DNA of 64,000 nt from Bursaphelenchus xylophilus. Taxonomy: Eukaryota; Nematoda; Chromadorea; Rhabditida; Aphelenchoididae. A program made the position numbers and the translations under genes. Below the pieces are notes generated by a model. The model did not search any database, had not been told where the DNA came from, and saw only the letters and a list, made by a program, of their open reading frames with translations. Below, piece after piece: positions 54,661-64,000 of the stretch. The stretch spans positions 10,354,001-10,418,000 of the forward strand of contig CAJFCV020000004.1 of assembly GCA_904066235.2 (NCBI GenBank), given 5' to 3'. Each line of letters opens with the position of its first letter. Position 1 is the stretch's first letter.

Positions 54661-55765
54661 TGATAAAAAAGTTATCAATTATCAGCTGCCAGTAAAAAAT
54701 CCAAACCCAAAATTTTCAAAAAATCCAAGTGCATTTCAAACTTTCGGCGGGCTCATTTTCAAGCCCAAATTCCTTGAATCCTCTTGCGCAAAATTGCGCA
54801 TTCGAGAGCGAAAGTCGGAAATGCCTATGCGCTATCTATTACCAAGTTCGTTCGCGGCGAAAATGCGGTTATAAACACACGATTAAACGGAATGTGCAAA
54901 AATTTCGGAGAGCAAAAGTGGCGAAGCGAGGGAGAGGGAATTTGAATATCCAGGAAAAATGGAAACGCAAATTTACAAGAGCTTGGATACTTGGAAAACT
55001 GGGTGTTATTCCAGTGCATTTTTTCAATTGTTTGGAGGTTTCGTCCACACGGTATCGGTCAACGAAAAAATTTTAGTTATAAAAAGATCTTTTGGGTGAT
55101 TTTTTCATGGACAATTTTTGGTCCTAAAAATTCAAGAAAAATTAACGTTATTTTCCCGGCCAGAAGCAAGTTTTTGTCGCTGCTAGCCAAGAAAAAAACA
55201 GCGGAAAATTTTCTTCAAAATCTCATTTGTCAGAACACCCCAAATTGATTAAAAACAAGTCAGAAAATAGCTTCAAATACGCTTATTTTGACGTCATTCA
55301 CAAAAAAATCCAAAAATTTTTGTCATCAATTTTTCTAATAATTAAGAATAAGTCCTAAAGTCAAAAAAAGATCCGATTTTCTGAAGAGCCCCGGGTAAAA
55401 ACGGAATGTAATAAAAGTGCCGCGAAACGGTAATCGAATACCTTCGAACGAGCACTTTGAAACAAAGAGGACTCCTACAGATTTATTCAAATCTTTTCTC
55501 TTCGCACAAATTTTTATTGATGTCTCAAAACTTGCTCGAAACGGGAAGTGGAATATAAAGCCAAAAAGGATTAAAGGCAGCTGTATTGAGATAAAAAGTC
55601 GGCAAAACCGGAGTTGAGATACGATTGTGGATTCAGCGGGACAGTAATTTGGTTAATATGTTGGACAAAAAAAATAAAAAAATTATGTTTAAAAAAATTG
55701 AAAAATTTGTTAAACAGACATTTTGCGAAGCTCTAAGAACCTCACGTGTCTTTGTAGCAATTTCA
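54661..55765. other. Gene-free region
   Basis: AT-rich; short frames without recognisable content. Confidence 0.3.
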
Positions 55766-56700
55766 TAAAGTGCATCGACATTTCTCGCGGCCCGCGCCGT
55801 GCACAAAAAACATCAAATTTTGCACCGTGCATTTCACTTTTTTTAGGTTTTCGCACAGTGCATCGAAATATCGCCGCGACATAAGCAAGTTTCATTTGTC
55901 GCGGCCCGCACCGTGCACAAAAAACACAAAATTTTGCACCGTGCATTTCACCCCTTTTTGGTTTTCGCACTGTGCAGGGAAAAATCGCTGCGACATAAGG
56001 AAGTTTCATTTGTCGCGGCCCGCACCGTGCACAAAAAACATCAAATTTTGCACCGTGCATTTCACCCCTTTTTGGGTTTCGCACTGTGCAGTGAAAAATC
56101 GCTGCGACATAAGCAAGTTTCAACTTTGTCGCGGCTCGCACTGTGCACAAAAAACATCAAATTTTGCACAGTGCATTTCACTGTTTTTTTGGTTTTCGCA
56201 CTGTGCAGGGAAAAATAGCTGCGACATAAGCAAGCTTCATTTGTCGCAACCCGCACTGTGCACAAAAAACACTAAATTTTGCACCGTGCAAACGATTTTT
56301 TTGGGTTTTCGCACTGTGCATCGAAATATCGCCGCGACATCAGCAAGTTTCATTTCTCGCGACCCGCACTGTGCACAAAAAAACACTCCATTTTGCACCG
56401 TGCATTTCACCCCTTTTTGGTTTTCGCACTGTGCATCAAAATATCGCTGCGACATCAGCAAGTTTCCTTTGTCGCGGCCCGCACCGTGCACAAAAAACAT
56501 CAAATTTTGCACCGTGCATTTCACTTTTTTTAGGTTTTCGCACTGTGCATCGAAATATCGCCGCGACATAAGCAAGTTTCCTTTGTCGCTGCGGCGGCGC
56601 CAGAAATTTGCACAGTGCAAACTGCTTTCTTCGAAGCTTGCACGGTGCGAAAAGGGAAAAACGCATTGTGCGTTGGCGACAAGTGCCGGAAAAAGTTCAA
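55766..56700. repeat. Tandem array of ~114-bp units with GCACNGTGCA palindromes
   Basis: Seven to eight head-to-tail units of 112-119 bp. Each has three TGCAC(C/T)GTGCA-type palindromes and one hairpin (CGCCGCGACATAAGCAAG... TTTGTCGCGGC). The hairpins sit at about 55871, 55985, 56100, 56216, 56330, 56444 and 56558. The unit length is close to a multiple of three, so open frames of up to 324 codons (55770-56744) run through on both strands; they are repeat translation, not a protein I can support. Related GCAC(N)GTGCA words occur in family 2 elements. Confidence 0.85.
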
Positions 56701-58244
56701 AATGCACTGTGCAAAAGCAAAAAAAATGTCCATGCACTTTATGAAAAACCAATAAAGAACCACTGACCGAAATTAAAATACAAAACGGGAAAAAATCGAG
56801 ATGAAAATTCCAACTGTCACACACAAAAGCCGCCACCGACATCAATGTTGCCAACTGTGCACTCTCGAGCCGATCCGTTTGTTTTTGGCGCATTTCGAGC
56901 GGCGCTAAAACAAAAATCGACCATTATACAAATAATAATTCGATTGCACGCGGTTACGTTTGTTTGATCCAAGTAATGTAATATAATAAAATAATGGATG
57001 GAATTAGAAGATCGGGTAATATCGCGGTTATATAGGGTGTTTCAAGAAATTTGCAGGGAATTTTGCCTAATACGGATTACAGGGTTTTTGGCCAAAAATT
57101 TTATTAGGGAAATTTAAAGTGACTATAAGTTTATGTTGGAAAAATTGAGTAACGAATTCCAAAATTGATTATTTTTCACCGAGCTTCATAATTTTTAATG
57201 ACACGTTTTTCAATCATAACTAGAAAGCAGGAAGTTTTTCTCTGCAACAGCCTTCTCAACAGCCAGTACGACTAATTTTTACGGCTTGGAGACGAAATTT
57301 CTAAATTGTTTCTTCGCCTAATTTACCAATAACGACTAAAAAATAAAGTGACATTTTGTAATGTCACTTATAATTGATTTAAAACAAAGAGCGGCTCTAA
57401 TCAGCAAGCATGCAGTTGCTCGATTGTGCCTTGCATAAGCACTGTATAAATTACCAGAAACTCCGGCACTTCTGGGGGTTTCTAGACCTACAATTAAGGA
57501 TTCTAACCGTGTAGACACTCTTTAAGCAGTAGCCTCAAAAATTTGTTTTTACATAGAAACTCGTCATTGTCTCTAAAATGCACAACCAAGAATTTGCGGG
57601 CTCTACATACAATTTCTCTGCTGCAAAACTAAAAAACATTGCATTTCATGAACATCTTCCCTCGCCAACGTTTTTCAAAATTCAAAAATTTCAATTTCAT
57701 TTATTCTGCTCTACACCCGAACGCATCTACGACAATTTTTCATATTCCCCATCTCGAATCCCCGAAGACATAATTTATGTCGTAACGGGCGGTCCACTTT
57801 GTCCGCCAAATGTTGCATGTCTGAAGTCATGGAGCCGGCGGCCATTTGATCCTCTTTCTTTATTCAAATGACCAATGCGTTTTAATTGAAAAGAAAAGCC
57901 AACCAAAAGGGCAGTGGTCATTAGGAGGGGAGAGCATTAAGGTATTCTTTTCACGCTCATGTTGTGTGTTTTGGCTCGAGATGACGGATGGGCATTACAT
58001 TCGCCGAAGATATATCAAAATTTTATCCGGATATGAGGTTGGGAATTTGAAGAGGGCGTTTGGGGAAGAATGAGTTGAAAGGGTTGGAATTAAAAGCATG
58101 TTTACTTCATTAATGCTGTATTCATCAATTTAAGGTTGTTGCAAACACATGCAAAGAACACAACTACATTTTTCAGCCTACGGAAGGAATAGTCATCAGC
58201 AAAGCCACGGCTCTGCAACGACATTCAACGGTTGAGCCTGAGCT
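56701..58244. other. Gene-free region
   Basis: TATAGGGTGTTTCAAGAAAT near 57031 looks like a mariner-type end without a visible partner. No gene supported. Confidence 0.3.
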
Positions 58245-58650
58245 TTCCCCCTTTTCTGTACTGTCCCTCAATCTGAACTCTGCCCCCTTTCAACTCTCCG
58301 ACAAAAAAATGCTGAACTCTCCTTTTTTTTTGATTTTCGCCAAAAAATCTGAACTCTCCCCCTGTTTGAACACTCCCCCATTTTGAAAATTGAAAAAACG
58401 AGGTGTGACATCTTATACGATGGAAAAATTTTTTACTTCATCGTATAAAATGTCACACCTTATTCTTTTCGATCTGAATAAAGTTTTCATCGTATAAGAT
58501 GTCACACCTTATTTTTCTCAATTTGAAAAAAAAATTCATCGTATAAGATGTCACACCTCATTTTTCCAATTTTCAAAATGAGGGGGAGTGTTCAAAAAGG
58601 GGGAGAGTTCAGATTGAGGGAAAGTCCAGAAAAGGGGAAGAGTTCTGCCG
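58245..58650. repeat. Large foldback with repeated 20-mer core
   Basis: Arms: TTCCCCCTTTTCTG / CTGAACTCTCCCCC (left) pair with AGGGGGAGTGTTC / GGGGGAGAGTTCAG / AGAAAAGGGGAAG (right). The centre has four copies of a motif close to GTGTGACATCTTATACGATG, one forward (about 58402-58421) and three reverse (about 58438, 58487, 58536). Confidence 0.8.
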
Positions 58651-59360
58651 CAACCCACAGCTGCATCTCGCCATGAAAGGCAAAACGATATTCAAAGTCC
58701 ATCGCAATCGACGAGAACGTGAATTTGAAAATGATGGAAGATCAATTGGTGAAGCAGCAGCGAAATGAAGGTATTCGCGCTGCAAGCTATCGGAATCAAT
58801 TGTGTGTATTTCGGCTATCTACTCGGCCAACCTGTGTTGTGATATTTGGAAGGATAAACGAAGTCTTGCTCATTGTTGGAGTTTTTTTCTATTACAGCGT
58901 ACATAATATTATATTAGAAGTCTGATCGTATTGACGGGAGCCGAGATCTCTTCCATGATCATAAGTTATTGTCATCACTTGACAAATACCATCAATTTGC
59001 TTTCAAAAATCAACGCAAAAAATGACCATCTTTCTCCTTCAATTTCCCCTCTCTTCACACCTGCATTACAATGTTTATTCAACACACAACTCTCACATCT
59101 CCACAAAGCGCATCCCAGTTTTGAGTTTCTCTTTTCCGAACGCCGACTTTTGTACCGATTTGTGCGCGGCCCAGCGGGATCCCGGATGAATATCTGTCCT
59201 CGGTGCTTTTGAGGACCGGGCTTGCGTAATAAGTGGTTTTGGCGGCGGAAAAAGGGCTAAGGGACTTGGACCGTACTTTTGGGGGGCCCTAATGAGAGAG
59301 CGCGCGAAAAATCAATGGGATTGTCATAATTGCCGGTGGCTTTTGTGGTTGTATATTACT
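58651..59360. other. Gene-free region
   Basis: No feature recognised. Confidence 0.3.
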
Positions 59361-59504
59361 AGGCCATTTGCAAAGTCGATGGAGTGGTTTTTACGGCATG
59401 GAATGTGGTAAAATGAGTTTATTTTCAATGATTTTTTTGCAATAGGCATTTTTGGGCTGCCGCTCGCACACTGACACTCCAGCGGCTTTGCGAACGGCCT
59501 ACCG
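59361..59504. repeat. Family 2 element
   Basis: TAGGCCATTTGCAAAGTCGA to CAGCGGCTTTGCGAACGGCC + TA. About 143 bp. Confidence 0.65.
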
Positions 59505-60727
59505 TGATATCTTTAGGTTTTTTGAGTTTTAAAATGGCCATTAAGAAATTCTTGAGCGTCCTGTCCAAAGCGACAGTAATCATTCGCTTTTACCGTCTCT
59601 TTTCCCACTTCCCTTCACAACCTACAACTCCTGTTTTCGCCAACCCCGTAAAACGATCAGAAATTGAACGCCTTTTATCATAATCGCCGTTCGCCGTCTC
59701 GTATAACCCGAAAATCTGCGTAATTCCGCATTCCGCTCTCCCTTTGACCCGAACGAAAAGCGTTGCAGATAGCGGCGGGCTGGGGTCAACGTTGATGGCG
59801 CAACAAAGCCGAAGAGGCCGCAAAATGAAAGAAATCCGGTAGCTGACGTTTGGCGGGTTATGCAATCGGAAGATGCATTAGGCGAGCTGTTTTTGGCTGC
59901 CAGGTGGATATTGGGGGATTTGGGGCTGAAACGGCAAGGTAGTTTGTTGTACAGTTGCCTACGATGAAGGTGTCTTATTTATAGCAATTTTCGGGATTTT
60001 AAAAATGGTTTTTAGTCAAAAAAGACCCTTGTAGGTATCTCAATTGTAAGGCTTACTACAGTGAACTGTTACTTCAGTTCACTATTTGCTTAGTCCTTAT
60101 TTAGAAGCCTTGTTTAGAAGTCTTATCCACTAGCTTCGGCATGCAGTTTGGACGTAGCCCCACTGAGCCAAATCTAACCGCCTTTGACTGCGTATTCCTT
60201 TTCCTGCAACCTCCATAAGTGCTCTTTCTTCCTGTCCCCATGATCTCTTTTGCGCAAGAAGATAAAAGCCGAGCCTTTAGTGGAATCCTGAGAACAGACG
60301 GCGGAATGTCGCGGAAGTTTGCGTAATCCGTCAACGCAATAAATAAGGAGCGCCGCTGAATGAATATTCATTAATTTTACGTTTGTAGTTGGCATAGGTT
60401 TTTGTTGAATGTTTTTGAGTTTATTGTAAAATTAGTCAGCTATAATTCAACAGTTAATGCAGCAGTAGAACTGCGTATTTTGAAACGTTTTTTTACGCCG
60501 TTTGAAACGAAATGCCAAAAAAATTTTTTATTTTCTGCCACGAAAACAAAGGCGGCAGAATTGCAAGCTGAAAAGGTTGAAAAATACAGGTAATTATAAG
60601 AAAGCATGTAGAATGTCAGTGACATCTTTCCCTATCGTCACTGATACAGTAGACCACGAAAGTTTTTCGAAATTTTGTTCCCAGAGCCCTAAACAGTCCG
60701 CTTCAAAAGTAACCGTTACGGTGGGCC
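59505..60727. other. Gene-free region
   Basis: A minus-strand frame at 59865-59590 (91 codons) and others near 60.2 kb have no recognisable motif. Confidence 0.3.
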
Positions 60728-60904
60728 TTCCGGAAAGTCGCTGGGACGATTTCAGCGACATGCACTGAGCAAAACAAAATTTTACTTTGCGCTGCGCAAT
60801 TTCTTGTTGTTGCAACGTGCAATAGGCTTTTTTCGGCTGTCGCCTGTACCCTGACTTTCGCACAGTGCAAACGGCGAAAATCAGTCCAGCGACTTTCCGG
60901 AAGA
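60728..60904. repeat. Family 2 element
   Basis: CCGGAAAGTCGCTGGGACGA at the left and AGTCCAGCGACTTTCCGGAA at the right are clear inverted repeats; interior TTTCGCACAGTGCAAACGG. Confidence 0.7.
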
Positions 60905-62354
60905 GGTTGTAATGGCTCTTTAACAAATATAATAGCTTAAATTCGCCTTTGCCGATCGCTAACTCAGAATTATGAGGAGAAGTACCAATAGTCTGCGAAA
61001 ATAACTTTTCCGTCTACGAGATGACAAAGTTGTCCTTATTCCACAAGCTACAGTAACACCAACTACCGTTCGCTCTCCCATCTGCTCTTTCTTTGTGTCC
61101 GCAAAGCTGCAACCAATTTTGCGGAGGCGGAGCCACAATAATCTACGCCGCTAATGCGCCTATCATTGCGAACAGTCGTTTTTATGGCGTAAAAAAGTTC
61201 GATGCCGCTTCCCATTCTTTGTTTTACGCAACCTTGCTGTTTTTTGCGCGTTGCGTCCATTGTTAGCGAGTGGACTTCCTGCGCTTCGGGTGAAGGCTGG
61301 GTTATTTTAATCCCAGTTTCATTCCGATTATGTCAGGGTTTTGGGAAAGGTGGCTTCGCTCTGGGCTATGTGCCATGCATTGTTTTGGGTTGGGTAACTG
61401 GATGAGTATGTGGAATTCTGCGGAGAGGTAGCTTGAGGCGTTACAAAGGGATTTCATTTGTGTTTTTTGTGTTTTCTATCAAGAAAGTTAATCTATGAAT
61501 TAAAAATGGAATTTGCGTTTCTTCGTTTTATAACGCTTAAAAATGTGTAGATAAAATGAAACACAGATAAAATACGAGTTCAGGATAAAACATGCATTAT
61601 TTTTCATGCGCATTTGACTTTACTGTATTACTCGCTTCATTTAGCCGGTACGTGTCAAATGCGCCAGCAAGTGCAATATGAAATTTTGCGGTGCTCTCTG
61701 CACAACACACTCTAGTAGGCCACATATAGAACAATTTAAAGACCAAAGGGTCAATTTACACTATCCTCAAATCAAATTTCGCGCAAATGGAATCTTCATA
61801 CAGTGTGTTCCAGGTTTTTGGTTCCACCCCATTTTTTGAACATATCTCGGGGAATTTTTTTCCGAACGTTATGAAATTTTACACAAGTGTTGATTTAAAA
61901 GTAATCCGTGCAAAGATTCATAGAACAAAAAACGTGGGTCACACAGTATGACAAATAGGCGGCTATTGGCGCCCATTGTTTCGTTGTACAGCGGTCTGGC
62001 TATATAAAAAAAGAAGACTTGTTTGCTACTCCGTTGGCAACATGACTGGTGTGAGTTCGGCGATATGCACAGTAAGAAAATGAAAGTTAACTTTTCCTTT
62101 ACCGTGCAATAAACTTTTTTCGGCTCGTTTCACCCTGATTTTTTGGCACAGTGAAAACGCAAAACATCAGTTCAGAGACAGGACCAGTAAACACCCATAA
62201 GCCACTTTTCTGTTTTGCAAGTGTTGGTCAAGTCCAACTCAACGTTTCTCTGTTGAAAATTTTCCAAACTTGTCCTTTTCGTCGTTTCCTCGTTTAGCTT
62301 CACTAATTCCCGTTGAAAAACAACCATTTTTCAGACACAACAACTCCCCGAAAA
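60905..62354. other. Upstream region of the bZIP gene
   Basis: No gene. Near 61801 CAGTGTGTTCCAGGTTTTTG resembles a mariner-type end. A possible degraded family 2 piece at 62068-62180 (TTTACCGTGCAATAAAC, TTTGGCACAGTGAAAACG). The CATTTTTCAG at about 62325-62334 is a plausible trans-splice or UTR acceptor 20 nt before the start codon. Confidence 0.35.
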
Positions 62355-63415
62355 ATGTGGTCATCGCTAGATTGCAACAACAACCCCGGCAACTACACTC
62401 CTGGCATGAACTGGAGCGGCTTCAATTACATGAACAAAGAAGAGGTTTGGGAAACTTTTTGAACGCATTTATTCCAAAAATATCATGGGTTTTGTTTTCA
62501 GTGGAACTCCAAACAGCTCCTCGACACCATGAGTGCAAATGCCATTTCGTTGTTCGTGAACACGTCGCCAAACTCGTCAACTGCGAGTGAATTTTCGCCG
62601 CCAATCCGCAAAAAGAAGAAGCCTTGTCCTGTTCCGGCAGAGAAGAAGGATGATGTAAGTTGGAGGGGTTAGAGCAATTCATAGAAGCGATGTTTTCTTT
62701 TCATATCTTGTAGCATGGCTGGCCGATAGATAAAGGAAAGAACGCTTACAGAGTTTCGGAAAAAAGCACTTTCGTGAACTGATATAATGCCAAAAATTAA
62801 AGGAAGCGTCCGCAAAAATCAGAGAAAAACTGAGCGCCGGACTTTGGGTACCTCTTCTGTGACCTATTCGCCGTCCCCTAGCGAGCAAAGGATTAAGAAA
62901 ATTGAGGATAAAGTTAAGAGAAAACCGCATTTTCTTGCTATCTCGCTGTAAATTATGCCTTCTAAAACAAGATTTCCTTCTGAAAAACGCGATCTAAAAA
63001 TCTTCCAGTACCCAAACAAACATATATAGGCCTCCAAAATAAGCTTCGGTTCAAGCTCTTACCCCTCACTTTCAGGCCTATGTCCAACGTCGCCAAAAGA
63101 ACAACCTCTCAGCTCAAAAGTCAAGGGAAGAGCGACGAAGGCGGGAGCAAGAAAAGGATACCCGGATTAAAGTAAGCATTTCTCCACAAATTTTTCTCTT
63201 ATAATAAGGCACTTATACAAACTCACCCTTTTCAGGAACTCGAGACCCAATGTGCCTATCTTTGTCATCAGAACACACTGCTTCAGGCAGAATTGGCAAA
63301 GATGCGAATGGTCCAGCAATATAATTCCATGCAGTCCACAAACTCCACAATGAACAGTAGTATGAACTCGACAGGGGCGTCTGTGGCGCCTTTCGTGGAT
63401 CCGTCTTGGTCTTGA
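62355..63415 (+). CDS. bZIP transcription factor, PAR/NFIL3/CES-2-like
   Basis: Four exons: 62355-62444, 62502-62654, 63076-63171, 63236-63415, all phase 0 (172 aa). Residues 1-80 are Asn/Ser-rich with no clear domain, ending in a Lys-rich patch (RKKKKPCPVPAEKK). The basic region runs from exon 3 start (YVQRRQKNNLSAQKSREERRRRE), with the invariant Asn and Arg at the N-x7-R spacing, followed by a leucine-zipper-like heptad series (IKELETQCAYLCHQNTLLQAELAKM). The KNN...KSR-x-x-RR pattern is closest to the PAR/NFIL3/CES-2 group, nuclear factors that bind as dimers; this is inference. The tail is Ser/Asn/Met-rich. Intron 2 (421 nt) contains family 3-like sequence near 62800-62860. The ATG is the first after the TTTCAG acceptor. 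Confidence 0.82.
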
Positions 63416-63556
63416 AGTTGTAAATGGTTTTCTAGGAGTCTTGAAGCCGGGGATCGTTTCTTGAAAACACTCCAATTCATGACTCCTGCAGTAAATTGCA
63501 TAATTCACCGTCTAGTTTTTGTCAATTCGATTTTTTCAAGCCACTTATTTTTTACT

Positions 63557-63687
63557 ATCAGTCTGGCGGGAAAATAATGAACACAATCGCCGATTGCGTT
63601 TCTGGGATGGAAAGCAATTTAATTTTACCGCAACAAAATTCATTTTCTCGCCGATAGAGTGCTCATTATTTTCCCGACAGTCTGATA
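63557..63687. mobile_element. Family 1 MITE downstream of the bZIP gene
   Basis: ATCAGTCTGGCGGGAAAATA to TTATTTTCCCGACAGTCTGA followed by TA. Interior shortened to 131 bp in total. Confidence 0.8.
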
Positions 63688-63961
63688 TCTTTGTCCTTCC
63701 CATTATTGCATAATTTCTCAACTTGGTCTCAAACATATGGGTAACACTCCCTACCTCTTCCTGAATCGTTGTACCTCTTCCATTGCTCAGATATATAACC
63801 ATTGCCATTGACTTTTCATAACATATTACCTCATGGAAATCGCTGGAATAAACGTTTTTCGCCGAATTACACTACTTGAAATTTACCATGATTTACCGCA
63901 AGGTAATCCTTTAGAAGCCATGTGAATCGTGTTCACAACACACTGAATTTCTGAGCCATTG

Positions 63962-64000
63962 TCAGTCTGTCGGGAAAATAATGAAACATGTCGCTGCGCC
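63962..64000. mobile_element. Family 1 MITE, cut by the window end
   Basis: GTCAGTCTGTCGGGAAAATA and the TCGCTGCGCC block are visible; the rest lies beyond the window. Confidence 0.8.

Noticed and set aside
55770..56744. Open reading frame of 324 codons (plus) and long minus-strand frames
   Set aside because: They lie wholly in the ~114-bp tandem array and exist because the unit length is near a multiple of three; the translation is just the repeat and there is no splice or start context.

Overview
This is nuclear DNA from a nematode, most likely a rhabditid-type chromadorean; I cannot name the genus. The evidence is short introns (mostly 50-120 nt) with GT...TTTCAG borders, acceptor-like TTTCAG sites just 5' of several start codons (as expected for spliced-leader or 5'UTR splicing), two families of nematode-type serpentine chemoreceptors, ShKT-domain secreted proteins, an HLH-17/31/32-like bHLH factor, a contactin (RIG-6-like) cell-adhesion gene and a dense load of small inverted-repeat transposons.

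Layout. 0.5-8.1 kb: three tandem plus-strand chemoreceptor genes (A1, A2, A3; Str/Srd-like) with identical exon structure, each preceded by a related TATA-containing block; A1 and A2 are followed by related LTR-retroelement debris. 8.2-9.4 kb: a minus-strand secreted protein with two ShKT domains. 9.8-10.2 kb: a 28-bp minisatellite made from the end of a MITE. 10.9-11.3 kb: a small bHLH gene. 12.8-14.9 and 20.0-22.1 kb: two paralogous plus-strand chemoreceptor genes (B1, B2; Srx-like), separated by a 1.23 kb mariner-like non-autonomous element and other repeats. 22.3-23.5 kb: a minus-strand multi-pass membrane protein, convergent with B2. 25.2-27.5 kb: a secreted, probably GPI-anchored protein of unknown family. 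28.2-28.8 kb: a partial duplicate of that gene whose promoter and first exons are fused to two ShKT-like domains. 29.4-46.4 kb: a contactin gene on the minus strand (C-type lectin domain, six Ig, four FN3, GPI tail) with one 11.6 kb intron. 46.4-62.3 kb: about 16 kb without a convincing gene, full of foldback repeats, including a ~114-bp tandem array. 62.4-63.4 kb: a four-exon bZIP transcription factor.

The repeats form a story of their own. One MITE family (about 145-155 bp, ends TCAGTCTGTCGGGAAAAT, apparent TA target) occurs about 20 times, in introns of at least four genes, once nested inside itself, and once as the source of a tandem array. A second family rich in GCACNGTGCA palindromes has a larger tandem array built from related sequence. 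No ribosomal RNA, tRNA or CRISPR was seen. Exon boundaries were worked out by eye from reading frames, splice consensus and paralogue comparison; names of families come from recognised motifs, not from a search.
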